From JAAYAY01 sp964429355 (GTDB lineage: Bacteria; Planctomycetota; Planctomycetia; Pirellulales; Thermoguttaceae): a stretch of DNA of 34,200 nt. Shown in pieces: positions 24,803 to 33,600 of this stretch. The position numbers were made by a program, and so were the translations under genes. The stretch is taken from NCBI GenBank assembly GCA_964429355.1, contig CAYSCH010000057.1:1-34200 (forward strand), read 5' to 3'. Positions within the stretch are counted from its first letter, which is position 1, and every line of letters starts with the position of its first letter. The notes under the pieces are model-generated. The model worked only from the letters and a program-made list of their open reading frames with translations. It did not search any database and was not told the origin of the DNA.

Positions 24803-26203
24803 ATGCTCTATACCGCAATTGCCCGAATGTCATTGGGGATTGGTCTGTTCAGCATATTCCTGTGTCTTGACACGCCGTCTGCCGAAGCTGCGGAGGCGAA
24901 CAGCAAGTGGAACGCCGGCGCGGCCACGATCGTGATCACGCCGGACGAGATGATGTGGATGGCCGGCTATGCCTCCCGAGACAAGCCCTCGGAGGGAATG
25001 GTCCATGACCTCAACGCCAAGGCGCTGGTCCTGGACGACGGCAAGGGGGCTCGCTTGGCGATCGTGACACTTGATCTGGTCAGCATTCCCAGGGATGTTC
25101 GCAATTGGCTGGAGAAACAAGTCGCGGAGAAGTACCAGCTTCCGCGTGAGGGCCTGCTCATCAACGCATCGCACACGCACTGCGGCCCCGAGCTTCGTCC
25201 CGACAAGGTCTACCTGCCGAGGGACCGGGCCGAGCAGTCCCGGAGCTACGTGGAGACGTTGCAGCAGAAATTGCTGGAAGTGGTCGGAGCGGCGATCGAC
25301 GATCTTGCGCCGGTCTCCTTGGGCTACTGCCACGCCCGCGCGGGTTTCGCCATGAACCGCCGGACACCGACGAAGAACGGTTTCCGCAACCATCCCAATC
25401 CCGACGGGCCGGTGGACCACGAAGTTCCGGTTCTCCAGGTCACCGACGGCGAAGACAAGCTCAAGGCCCTGCTGTTCGGCTACGCGTGCCACTCGACAAC
25501 GCTCAGCTTCTACCAGTTCTGCGGAGACTACTCCGGTTTCGCCCAGCGGAATCTGGAGGAGGCACATCCGGGTGTAACGGCCCTGTTCATGGCGGGCTGC
25601 GGCGGCGATCAGAACCCCTATCCTCGGGGCGACCTGGAGCTGTGCCAGCAGCATGGCCGGGCTTTGTCGAACGGTGTGGAAGCGGCCCTGCAGACCAACG
25701 TCCGGGCGGTTCGCGGGCCGCTGCGGTTGGCTTACGAGGAGGCTGTCCTCGAGTTCGCCGAACCACCGAGCCGCGAGCAACTGGAAAAGGAGGCTCAAGC
25801 CAGCAACCAGTGGGAGCAGCGGCACGCCCAGCTTCTCCTGAAGGAGTTGGAGGGGTCGGGCAAGATCCGCACGACCTATCCCGCGCCTGTTCAAGTGGTC
25901 CGGTTCGGATCGGATCTGATCTTGGTGGCCCTCTCGGGCGAGAGCGTTGTCGACTACTCGCTTCGGCTCAAGAAGGAGCTGGCGGGGCCGGCGGTCTGGG
26001 TAGCCGGCTACTCGAACGATGTTTTCGGCTATCTGCCATCGCTCCGGGTTCTGAAAGAAGGGGGCTACGAAGGGGGCGAGGCAATGCGTTATTCGTCGTT
26101 GCCGGGGCGGTTTGCGCCGACAGTCGAGAAACTGGTGCTGGACAGAGTGCGCGAATTGGCGAAGAAGACCGACGGGACCGCCAACACGGAGAACAGGCCG
26201 TAA
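24803..26203 (+). CDS. Exported neutral/alkaline ceramidase-like protein
   Basis: A 466-residue exported protein related to the N-terminal catalytic domain of neutral/alkaline non-lysosomal ceramidase, a zinc amidase. A GAGGAG 9 bases upstream supports the ATG, and a signal peptide covers about residues 1-30. Family blocks are present in order: AGAATIVITPDE, LNAKALVLDD, NASHTHCGPE (His124 and His126, zinc-site candidates), FGYACHSTTLSF, GDYSGFAQRNLEE (the Ser region of the active site) and AGCGGDQNPYPRG. It lacks the immunoglobulin-like C-terminal domain of full ceramidases (usually over 650 residues). Such short forms are abundant in planctomycetes, and their substrates are largely unknown. 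Confidence 0.88.
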   Translation: MLYTAIARMSLGIGLFSIFLCLDTPSAEAAEANSKWNAGAATIVITPDEMMWMAGYASRDKPSEGMVHDLNAKALVLDDGKGARLAIVTLDLVSIPRDVRNWLEKQVAEKYQLPREGLLINASHTHCGPELRPDKVYLPRDRAEQSRSYVETLQQKLLEVVGAAIDDLAPVSLGYCHARAGFAMNRRTPTKNGFRNHPNPDGPVDHEVPVLQVTDGEDKLKALLFGYACHSTTLSFYQFCGDYSGFAQRNLEEAHPGVTALFMAGCGGDQNPYPRGDLELCQQHGRALSNGVEAALQTNVRAVRGPLRLAYEEAVLEFAEPPSREQLEKEAQASNQWEQRHAQLLLKELEGSGKIRTTYPAPVQVVRFGSDLILVALSGESVVDYSLRLKKELAGPAVWVAGYSNDVFGYLPSLRVLKEGGYEGGEAMRYSSLPGRFAPTVEKLVLDRVRELAKKTDGTANTENRP

Positions 26204-26422
26204 GCCAGACGAGCTCGTTGGGACTCGTGAAACAAGTGTCGACAGTTGCGGGAATCATCGGCGTGCGATATGACACACGCTGCCGCGCCGGCTATCGCGG
26301 CTTGGGGTCGACAATGCCGGAATATGGCTTCACCCTTCCGGTCGGCGCAGGTTCGATGGCGGGCAGGCTGTTGACTCCTTGGCGAACGGCGCAGGCCGTG
26401 TACCTGGACGTTCTGTGCCCAT

Positions 26423-26914
26423 TCATAAGATATCCCTGGTCCAGAACAGCATGTCGGACGAGTTGCCGTCGCCTTCGATCATGCCGTATCCCAGGCTGCG
26501 ATAGAGACGCTGAGCCCGATGATTGTCCTGGCGGACCTCGAGGGTGACCTTGCAGCAGCCCAGCTCGGCGGCGCGGCGGTGGGTTTCATCGAGAAGTCGA
26601 CGCCCGATGCCCTGGCCGCGAAATTCCGGGAGAACCGCCAGGTCATGAACGTTCAGCAGCGGCCTGGCGGCAAAGGTTGAAAAGCCGCGAAAGCACACCG
26701 CGACTCCGACTGGGCGGGCACCCGCAAAGGCGAGAAGGATGAGAGTCGTGGGGTGAGCTTTCAAGCCCGTTACAAGATTGCGTTTGACTTCGTCGGAAAG
26801 AGCTTCGCTACGCCCCATGGGGTCGGCGGCGTAGGCATCGAGGAGAATACGGATAGAGTCCTGGTGGAAAGGATTGTCGAGGTCGGCGTCGACGATGGAG
26901 AGGGAGTCAGTCAT
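26423..26914 (-). CDS. GNAT-family N-acetyltransferase
   Basis: A 163-residue acyl-CoA-dependent acetyltransferase. The ATG at 26914 is chosen because a GAGA lies about 8 bases upstream and the fold starts close behind it; the longer frame reads into the preceding gene. The GNAT core shows VGVAVCFRGF (about 69-78), LNVHDLAVLPEFRGQGIGRRLLDETHRRA with the acetyl-CoA loop (RGQGIG at 99-104), then CCKVTLEVRQDNHRAQRLYRSLGY, the final family motif. Substrate unknown. It is 55 bp downstream of the membrane-protein gene and may share its transcript. Confidence 0.9.
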   Translation of the reverse strand: MTDSLSIVDADLDNPFHQDSIRILLDAYAADPMGRSEALSDEVKRNLVTGLKAHPTTLILLAFAGARPVGVAVCFRGFSTFAARPLLNVHDLAVLPEFRGQGIGRRLLDETHRRAAELGCCKVTLEVRQDNHRAQRLYRSLGYGMIEGDGNSSDMLFWTRDIL

Positions 26915-26969
26915 CTGTTTCTCGCGGGGTGGCATCCAGCAGGAACGGCCCATGGGACTGGTTGAACGA

Positions 26970-27866
26970 TCAATCGCTGTGAGGATTCGGCGAGACTTCT
27001 CCACCGGATGGAGCGGCCGATTCTCGTTGTACCTCGGCTGCCACATGAAGGACGAGATCCGAACGCCGCTCGGCCGGGGTATCGAGCTTGAGGTCGAAAC
27101 GGGCGCCGAAGGGAAACACCTGGGCGCGTTTGATGCGTACCTGAGGACCCTCCAAACGCTCGAGCGTGGCCTCGGGACTCCGGGCGAAAGGCGGGCAGAA
27201 CGCGAGGTGAACGCTTGCCAGACGCTGCCCCGCTTCGAAGGAAACCCGCATCCAGCCCACGATTCGTTCCGTGCCGTCCGGTTCGAGGAGCCTCGTTACC
27301 TGCTGGGTCACGTGTTCCTGCGGCACAGGCAGGCCGAAGGTCGAATCGGCGATCGTCTGGTCAAAGTGCGTGGGTCCCTCGGCGTCGGCCACGGAAGGTT
27401 GAGGTAAGCATGTGACAGGTGTGAATTGCCTGACCGATGCCGACTTCCTTGGCCACCATCCCCAGAATTCCTCGCCAACCACAAGCAACCAAAGCCAGAG
27501 GAGTCCCAACGACGAGGAATCCGGCAAGGTCGCGGCGGCGGCAAAGGCGAGTACCGAGACGGTAACCAGGCAAGAAAGGACGATGCTGGCCGACCGAGTG
27601 GTGCCAGTGCGGCGCCAAACATGCCGTGACGCAAACGCTGTTGCGGCCAAGCTCAGTCCAAGGCCAGCGAGGGCGGCGGTTGAAAGGGGCGTCGAGACCG
27701 CTCCCACTACTCGGCGATAGCAGAGGAAGCCAGCGGCGGAGAACAACGCGCCGGCACACAGGCCTGCGGCCGCACGGATGAGCGATCGAAGCAGGCGGAC
27801 CGGGGAGAAGTCTTCGGTGGCAAGGTCGACTTCGGCCAATGAGGGAGCACTCATCACGGCATCCAT
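26970..27866 (-). CDS. Membrane protein of unknown function
   Basis: I do not recognise this 298-residue protein. It has four hydrophobic segments between about residues 25 and 135: two in the first half around LIRAAAGLCAGALFSAAGFLC and AALAGLGLSLAATAFA, then SIVLSCLVTVSVLAFAAAA and LGLLWLWLLVVGEEFWGW. The remaining C-terminal half is soluble and beta-rich (VGWMRVSFEAGQRLASVHLAF, then RSDLVLHVAAEVQ) and should be cytoplasmic or periplasmic depending on the even number of helices. A second ATG at 27854 is an alternative start; neither has a clear ribosome binding site. It lies between metK and the acetyltransferase on the same strand. Confidence 0.75.
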   Translation of the reverse strand: MDAVMSAPSLAEVDLATEDFSPVRLLRSLIRAAAGLCAGALFSAAGFLCYRRVVGAVSTPLSTAALAGLGLSLAATAFASRHVWRRTGTTRSASIVLSCLVTVSVLAFAAAATLPDSSSLGLLWLWLLVVGEEFWGWWPRKSASVRQFTPVTCLPQPSVADAEGPTHFDQTIADSTFGLPVPQEHVTQQVTRLLEPDGTERIVGWMRVSFEAGQRLASVHLAFCPPFARSPEATLERLEGPQVRIKRAQVFPFGARFDLKLDTPAERRSDLVLHVAAEVQRESAAPSGGEVSPNPHSD

Positions 27867-27889
27867 GGGGAAGTGCCTGAATAGCCTTG

Positions 27890-27913
27890 CGTGAATTGGG
27901 GGAGGAATTCACG
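27890..27913. repeat. Inverted repeat upstream of the unknown membrane protein
   Basis: CGTGAATT and AATTCACG are perfect 8-bp arms around an 8-base purine-rich loop (GGGGGAGG). The site is 23 bp before the start at 27866. It could be an operator or a leader hairpin. Confidence 0.35.
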
Positions 27914-28090
27914 AGAAAGTGTTCAGCGACTCGGTAGACGAAACCACCAGTTCACACGGCGAATCGCACACGCAAGCAAGCGAAAGGCGAGCCCGCGCGG
28001 CGATCTCCGCGACGATTGTCAATCGACGAACCAGATCGTCTCACCCAGGGCGTGCGACCCGAGCTGATCCAATGGCCTTGACCCAGGGGC

Positions 28091-29257
28091 TTACCTGGCA
28101 GCCTTCTTGAGTTCTTCCACCCGATCCGTCTTCTCCCAGGTAAAGGTCGGCTCGCTGCGGCCAAAGTGCCCACCGGCGGCGGTCGCCTGGTAGATTGGCT
28201 GGCGGAGTTTCAGGTACTCAATTATTCCGCTGGGCGTGAGGGGGAACAGGTCGCGAACGATGGCGCACAATTTTTCCTCGTCGACTCTACCCGAGCCGTC
28301 GGTGTCGACGAGCACGCTGACCGGCTCGGAAACGCCGATCGCGTAGGCCAATTGGACCTCGCAACGGTCGGCCAGACCGGCCGCGACCAGATTCTTGGCG
28401 ACGTGGCGGGCCATGTAAGCCGCGCTACGATCGACTTTCGTTGGATCCTTTCCGCTGAAGGCACCACCGCCGTGGCGGGCCCAGCCGCCGTAGGTATCGA
28501 CGATGATCTTTCGGCCGGTGAGGCCGCAGTCACCATGGGGACCGCCCACGACGAACTTGCCGGTCGGGTTGACGTGGTAGGTAATCTCGCCGTTGACCAG
28601 TTCGGGGGGTAAACAGGGTTGGATCACGTTTGGAATTGCCCATTTACGGATCTCGGCCTGGTCGACTTTCGGGCTGTGTTGGGTGGAGACCACGACCGTA
28701 TCGATTCGAACGGGCTTGTTGTCGCGGAACTCGACTGTCACTTGGCTCTTGCTGTCGGGACGCAGCCAGTCGACCTCGCCTTTCTGGCGAGCTTCGGTGA
28801 GGCGGTTGGTGATTCGGTGGGCCAGGGCAATGGGCAGGGGCATGAGCTCGGGCGTATGGTTGCAGGCGTAGCCGAACATGAGGCCCTGGTCGCCGGCGCC
28901 AACGTCCTTGCCGGCGGCCGAGTTCTCGTCGACGCCCTGTGCGATATCTGGGCTCTGTCGGTCGAGCGACACCATGACCGCGCAGGTACTGCAGTTGATT
29001 CCCATTTTGTCATCGGTGTAGCCGACCTGCTCGATGACCTTGCGGACGACGTCCTGGTAGTTGACCGTAGCTCTGGTGGTTATCTCGCCAGCCACGATGG
29101 CCACGCCCGTGGTGACCATGGTCTCGCAGGCGACGCGGCTGAACCGGTCCTGCGCGAAAAGGGCGTCCAGGATGCCGTCGGAAATCTGATCCGCCAGCTT
29201 GTCCGGATGGCCCATGCTGACCGCTTCACTCGTAAACAGGTACTTACCCTTCGCCAC
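28091..29257 (-). CDS. metK: S-adenosylmethionine synthase
   Basis: Methionine adenosyltransferase, which makes S-adenosylmethionine from methionine and ATP in the cytoplasm. The 388-residue length is normal. Signatures: FTSEAVSMGHPDKLADQISD at the N-terminus (the ATP-binding His17 and Asp19), GAGDQGLMFGYA near 120, GGPHGDCGLTGRKIIVDTYGG and the P-loop-like GGGAFSGKDPTKVDRSAAY. The start is GTG at 29257, set by AAAGGAGG 8 bases upstream; an ATG 7 bases earlier is out of frame. A candidate promoter about 315 bp upstream would give a long leader (see findings). The S-adenosylmethionine product is required by the radical SAM enzyme, though this is a housekeeping gene. Confidence 0.97.
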   Translation of the reverse strand: MAKGKYLFTSEAVSMGHPDKLADQISDGILDALFAQDRFSRVACETMVTTGVAIVAGEITTRATVNYQDVVRKVIEQVGYTDDKMGINCSTCAVMVSLDRQSPDIAQGVDENSAAGKDVGAGDQGLMFGYACNHTPELMPLPIALAHRITNRLTEARQKGEVDWLRPDSKSQVTVEFRDNKPVRIDTVVVSTQHSPKVDQAEIRKWAIPNVIQPCLPPELVNGEITYHVNPTGKFVVGGPHGDCGLTGRKIIVDTYGGWARHGGGAFSGKDPTKVDRSAAYMARHVAKNLVAAGLADRCEVQLAYAIGVSEPVSVLVDTDGSGRVDEEKLCAIVRDLFPLTPSGIIEYLKLRQPIYQATAAGGHFGRSEPTFTWEKTDRVEELKKAAR

Positions 29258-29387
29258 GGAACATTCCTCCTTTGCCGATTGCGGCTGGCGGCTGGTGCTA
29301 CGTCAATTCTAGGCCTTGGGATCGTGATGCTGAGCGGCACTGAGGATCGCCCAGCAATCGTATCGCAGTCCCGAAAATCTCGAAAAC

Positions 29388-29405
29388 ATCACGGCGAGAC
29401 GTGAT
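29388..29405 (-). repeat. Hairpin in the metK upstream region
   Basis: On the minus strand ATCACG-TCTCGC-CGTGAT forms a perfect 6-bp stem with a 6-base loop, followed by T-rich sequence, about 130 bp before the metK start. It resembles a weak attenuator stem but the T-run is interrupted. Confidence 0.3.
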
Positions 29406-29550
29406 AGCTGCCAGGAAATTGTGACAGTCATTTGCTGGAGAATGGGAAGCCCTCGGGCCAAAGAAACCAGGGCTCATGTCGCTCAACCCCAGCCACCCAA
29501 CCCAGAATCCTAGCATTGACGAAGCACCAAACCGCGCGCCAAACGTCAAC

Positions 29551-29579
29551 TTCACGGGAGCCAAGTCGCCCATTATAAC
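29551..29579 (+). promoter_or_regulatory. Plus-strand promoter candidate upstream of the ABC transporter
   Basis: TTCACG (4 of 6) is followed after 17 bases by TATAAC (5 of 6). It overlaps the minus-strand candidate and would give a leader of roughly 345 bases carrying the tandem and inverted repeats before the ATPase gene. Confidence 0.28.
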
Positions 29580-29601
29580 TACGGCGGCATGAAAGGAGCA
29601 A
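29572..29601 (-). promoter_or_regulatory. Minus-strand promoter candidate for metK
   Basis: Reading the minus strand, TTGCTC (4 of 6) is followed after 18 bases by a perfect TATAAT. Transcription would start near 29565, about 308 bases before metK. A second TAGAAT at 29306-29311 (minus strand) lacks a -35 partner. Confidence 0.35.
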
Positions 29602-29680
29602 GACGCGAGCAACCGATAGCGGAGGCGGACTTTGGTTAAACGGTGGCCCGTGCTGGCGTTTTTGGGTGATCTGCCGGCTC

Positions 29681-29712
29681 ACGGTACGTGGATTACACGG
29701 TACGTAGATTAC
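29681..29712. repeat. Two tandem 16-bp direct repeats
   Basis: ACGGTACGTGGATTAC is followed directly by ACGGTACGTAGATTAC, identical except for one G/A change. Sixteen bp is near one and a half helical turns. It lies about 220 bp before the ATPase gene and is not part of any gene I can support. Confidence 0.6.
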
Positions 29713-29847
29713 TATGTCCGTACCACCCGGCGACGGCCATCCTTATCACCGCAGGAGGGGGGCACAGTTCAGGATCGCCGAAGTTCACGGATTCGAGTAC
29801 CATGAATACCCGGACACCTGCAGGCGTTGCCCCTCCCTCCACCACGT

Positions 29848-29873
29848 GAGATTGTCAGGGAATGACAAGTCTC
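29848..29873. repeat. Inverted repeat 1 before the ABC transporter
   Basis: TTGTCA-GGGAA-TGACAA is a perfect 17-bp inverted repeat at 29852-29868; flanking GAGA and TCTC extend the stem to ten pairs with a single bulged base. Confidence 0.45.
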
Positions 29874-29879
29874 CCAGCG

Positions 29880-29906
29880 GCAAGATGTTCCAATCGGCCA
29901 TCTTGC
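29880..29906. repeat. Inverted repeat 2 before the ABC transporter
   Basis: GCAAGATG and CATCTTGC are perfect 8-bp arms around an 11-base loop, ending 25 bases before the ATPase ATG. It follows the first inverted repeat by six bases, so both could fold in the same leader. Confidence 0.45.
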
Positions 29907-29931
29907 TATCGGCTCTAACAACCAGAATGCC

Positions 29932-30609
29932 ATGGCTCAACTGACCGTTGACGACGTCACCAAACAGTTCCCCACGCGAACCGACCCACTTGTGGTCCTT
30001 GAGGGAGTCTCTTTGCAGTTGGAATCGGGCCGGAATCTCGCCGTGATCGGCCCCAGCGGATCTGGGAAGACCACGCTGCTGAATCTTCTGGGGGCACTGG
30101 AACGGCCGACGTCCGGTTCCATTCTCGTCGATGGCCTGAACCCGGCCGAATTGTCCGATAAGGCTGCTGCTGCCTTCCGCAGCCAGAAAATCGGCTTCGT
30201 GTTCCAGGATCATCACCTTCTTCCGCAATGCTCAGTCCTGGAAAACGTCCTCATCCCCACCATTGCCGGCAGCGGTACCAGGCCGCAAGACGTCGAGCGG
30301 GCTCGATACCTCCTCGGCCGGGTCGGGCTGAACGATCGCCTGGACCACCGCCCCGCGGAACTCTCGGGAGGTCAGAAGCAGCGTACGGCGATCGCCCGGG
30401 CGCTCATTCGCCGGCCCGCCCTCGTTCTGGCTGACGAGCCCACGGGCAATCTCGACCCAACCACGGCCGCACAAGTCGCCGACCTGATTCTGGAACTGCA
30501 GGCCGATGAAGGCAGCATGCTGATCGTTGTCACCCATAGCACGTCCCTCGCCCAGCGGATGCAGCAACGCATGGTTCTCGACAACGGGCGTCTGCAGAAG
30601 GTGGCTTGA
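29932..30609 (+). CDS. ABC transporter ATP-binding protein, LolD/MacB type
   Basis: Cytoplasmic ATPase of 225 residues that powers a MacB/LolCDE-type transporter. Motifs are complete: Walker A GPSGSGKT (40-47), Q-loop Gln92 in GFVFQDHHLLPQ, signature LSGGQKQR (144-151), Walker B LVLADEPTGNLD (164-175) and the switch His in VVTHS near 202. The FQDHHLLPQ and LDP pattern is that of lipoprotein-release or macrolide-export ATPases, which act mechanically with FtsX-fold permeases. No good ribosome binding site is visible before the ATG. The stop is 4 bp before the permease start, so the two form an operon. Confidence 0.93.
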   Translation: MAQLTVDDVTKQFPTRTDPLVVLEGVSLQLESGRNLAVIGPSGSGKTTLLNLLGALERPTSGSILVDGLNPAELSDKAAAAFRSQKIGFVFQDHHLLPQCSVLENVLIPTIAGSGTRPQDVERARYLLGRVGLNDRLDHRPAELSGGQKQRTAIARALIRRPALVLADEPTGNLDPTTAAQVADLILELQADEGSMLIVVTHSTSLAQRMQQRMVLDNGRLQKVA

Positions 30610-30613
30610 AGAC

Positions 30614-33600
30614 ATGTCCAGATTTCGATTCGTGCTCGCATCGCTGCTTCACTACGGCCGAACCAACCTGGCCGTCGCCTTCGGTGTCGTCGCGGCAACG
30701 GCCGTTCTCACAGGTGCTCTCCTCGTCGGCGATTCGATGCGGGGCAGCCTCCGCGACTTGACACTCGACCGCCTGGGACGGATCGATCAGGTCCTCCTTG
30801 CCCAGCAGTTCTTCGACGTCCGCCTGTGCGACAAGGCAGAGGATTTTCAACCCTTCCTCCACTACTTTACGGCGGCAGTACCCGCGATCATCCTTCAAGC
30901 GAGCTTCCAATACTCCGATGCAGAGTCACCCCGACGGGTAAATCGTGTGACGTTGATCGGCTGCGACGAACGCTTCTCGACCCTGGGCCCAGGCGGCCCG
31001 GCGGGATCGATTCAGGAGGGGCAGGTTGTCGTCAACCAGCCCTTGGCCCAGGAATTGGGAGTCAGCGGCAACGACCAGGTCCTGTTGCGTCTTCCGCGAA
31101 TTACCGCGGTTCCCGCCGACAGCCCCCTCGGCCGAAAAGATGAAACGATCGAAAGTTCCCGTCTGACGGTGCGCGAAGTGATTCCCGCCGAAGGACTGGG
31201 CCGATTCAGTATGAATCCCAGTCAGCAACTGCCCAAGGTGGCCTTCGTCTCCCTCGCCTGGCTTCAAGATCGCCTGGACCAGAAGGGTGAGGTGAATGCG
31301 GTCTTGGTCGCCAGCGAAGACGCTTCGCAGGCTGCGCCTCCGGAGGCCGATGCAGTCCTCCCCGTAGCGCTGGCTCCTGGTCCGGCGGATCTCGGCATTT
31401 CCATCCAGTTGACCAGACTCGGCTATCTGAATCTTAACAGCCGGCAGATGATGCTCACCAATCCGGTCGAGTCAGAACTTGTCCGGGCCATTGGCGATCG
31501 GACATTCCAGCCGGCGCTGACCTACCTTGCCAACTCGATCCGGTGCGGGGATCGCGAACTCCCCTACTCCACGATCACGGCGATCGACTTCTCTGCGCAG
31601 GCACCACTGGGGCCATTCGTCAATCCCGACGGTAGTCTCCTGCCTCCCCTCGGCCCTGATCAGATCGCTTTGAATACATGGGCGGCTGACGACCTGGGAG
31701 CGAAGGTGGGCGACCTGATCCGCGTTGACTACTTCGAACCGGAGAGTAGCGATGGCTCCGTCGTGGAGACCGACGTGGAGCTGCGCCTGGCCGCAATCGT
31801 GAAACTCGAAGGTGCAGCTGCCGATCCAAATCTCACGCCGGAAGTGGAGGGAGTTACCGATCAGCGTTCGATTGGCGATTGGGATCCGCCCTTTCCATTC
31901 GACGCCCGTGCGATCCGTGACAAGGACGAAGACTACTGGGACCAGCACCGTGCGACTCCCAAGGCCTTCGTGTCTCTGACAACCGGACGGAAACTCTGGG
32001 GCAGCCGTTTTGGTGAAACGACCACCCTCCGCGTCATACCGCGGGACGGGGAATCGCTCGAGTCATTTGTCGCCGGGTTCCGCTTGAATGCGTCCGAGTT
32101 TGGCTTTCGCTTCCAGCCGCTCAAACGGCAGGGACTGGCCGCTTCGCAGGGAACGACGCCGTTCAACGTGTTGTTCATAGCCTTCAGCTTCTTCGTGATC
32201 GTTGCGGCCTTAATGCTCGTGGTTCTATTGTTTCGGCTGGGAATCGAGCAGCGAGCCGAGTCGATCGGCATTCTTCAGGCGGTCGGCCTGGCTCCCCGGT
32301 CCATCGCCGGAATGTTGGCGGTCGAAGGACTTCTGGTGGCCTTGGTCGCGGCGGCGGCGGGTACGGCTCTCGGCATCGGCTACGCAGCCCTCATGCTCAC
32401 TGGGCTGAGAACCTGGTGGGTCGCCGCCGTGGTCACACCCTTCCTGACGCTTCACGTGAACCCCGTGAGCCTGGTCGCCGGTTATGCGAGCGGGGTGCTG
32501 GTCTGCTTCGGGGCGATCCTATGGACCCTCTGGGGATCGCGCTACACCAGCGTCGCTCGCCTCCTGGGTGGACAGTTCGACGACGAGCCCTGCCTTCCCC
32601 TGCGCAAGAGGACGTGGACGTGCTGGCTGGTGCCGGTCATGCTTCTGGCCGCGTTGGTCATCGCCGTTGCGACCAGTGGACTTCGCGAGGAGGTGCGGGC
32701 CGGAGCGTTCTTCGGTGCCGGAGCGCTCGTACTCATGGCCGGACTTCTTTTCGTTCGCCGCCGACTCCGCAACCAGGCTACCGGCCCTGCGGTCGCCGTC
32801 GGTCGAGGTAATCTGTTGCGGCTGGCGGTGCGAAGTGCCGCCCGGAACCCCGGTCGCAGCACACTGAGCATCGGGCTGATTGCGGCGACCAGTTTCCTGA
32901 TTGTGGCCATCAGCGCCTTCCATCTCGATCCGACCCAACAGGAGCCACGTCTGGACAGCGGCAACGGCGGATTCGACCTGGTGGCCGAGTCGGATCAACC
33001 CATACTCTACGACGTCAACACGGAAGACGGCCGGTTCAATTTGAGTTTCTCGGCCGATGACTCCAACTTGCTTGCTGCAACCAGGACCTTTGGCCTTCGC
33101 GTGAAATCGGGCGACGACGCGAGCTGTCTGAACCTTTACCAGCCCCGCCAGCCGCGAATCCTGGGGTTACCCGAAGACCTTCTCCACCGCGGCGGGTTTG
33201 CCTGGGCTGCCAGTGCGGCCGAGTCTGACGAAGAAAGAGGCAATCCGTGGCTTCTCCTCGAAAGACCACTCACTCCCAGTGCGGATGGTACGCCCTGTGT
33301 GCCCGTGGTGATCGACATGAACACCGCTTTGTACGCCCTTCATCTGACCGGCGGCGTCGGACAGACCTACGATGTCACGGACGACCAAGGCCGCACAATT
33401 CGGCTGCGAGTTGTGGGCCTCCTTAACAATTCCATCTTCCAGGGCGACCTGCTGTTGGCGGAGGACCGGTTGCTGGAACACTTCCCCGAGATCAGCGGAC
33501 GCCAGTTCTTCCTCATTGAATGTCGTGGCCGGCAGACCGGCGCGGTGTCCGCCGCATGGAACCGTACTCTGGGCGATTTCGGCCTGAGCACCGAACGAAC

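Larger units (their letters stand above)
29258..29931. other. 674-bp divergent control region between metK and the ABC transporter
   Basis: No protein gene is supported. It contains two hairpin-forming repeats inside a possible metK leader, overlapping promoter candidates on both strands near 29551-29601, a 16-bp tandem repeat at 29681-29712, and two consecutive inverted repeats at 29848-29906 just before the ATPase gene. Several are annotated separately. The small frame starting at 29714 runs over the ATPase start and has no ribosome binding site. Confidence 0.5.

Noticed and set aside
24830..25894. 354-residue minus-strand frame opposite the ceramidase-like gene
   Set aside because: Shadow frame; the plus strand holds all the conserved family blocks.
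25486..26547. 353-residue plus-strand frame overlapping the ceramidase-like gene and acetyltransferase
   Set aside because: It crosses two genes and the gap between them, with no motif; the 219-bp gap at 26204-26422 shows nothing else.
29589..29639. 16-codon reading frame just after a plus-strand promoter candidate
   Set aside because: Too short and without a ribosome binding site; it would only make sense as a leaderless peptide.
29714..29944. 76-residue plus-strand frame before the ATPase
   Set aside because: No ribosome binding site, runs over the ATPase start, and spans the inverted repeats.
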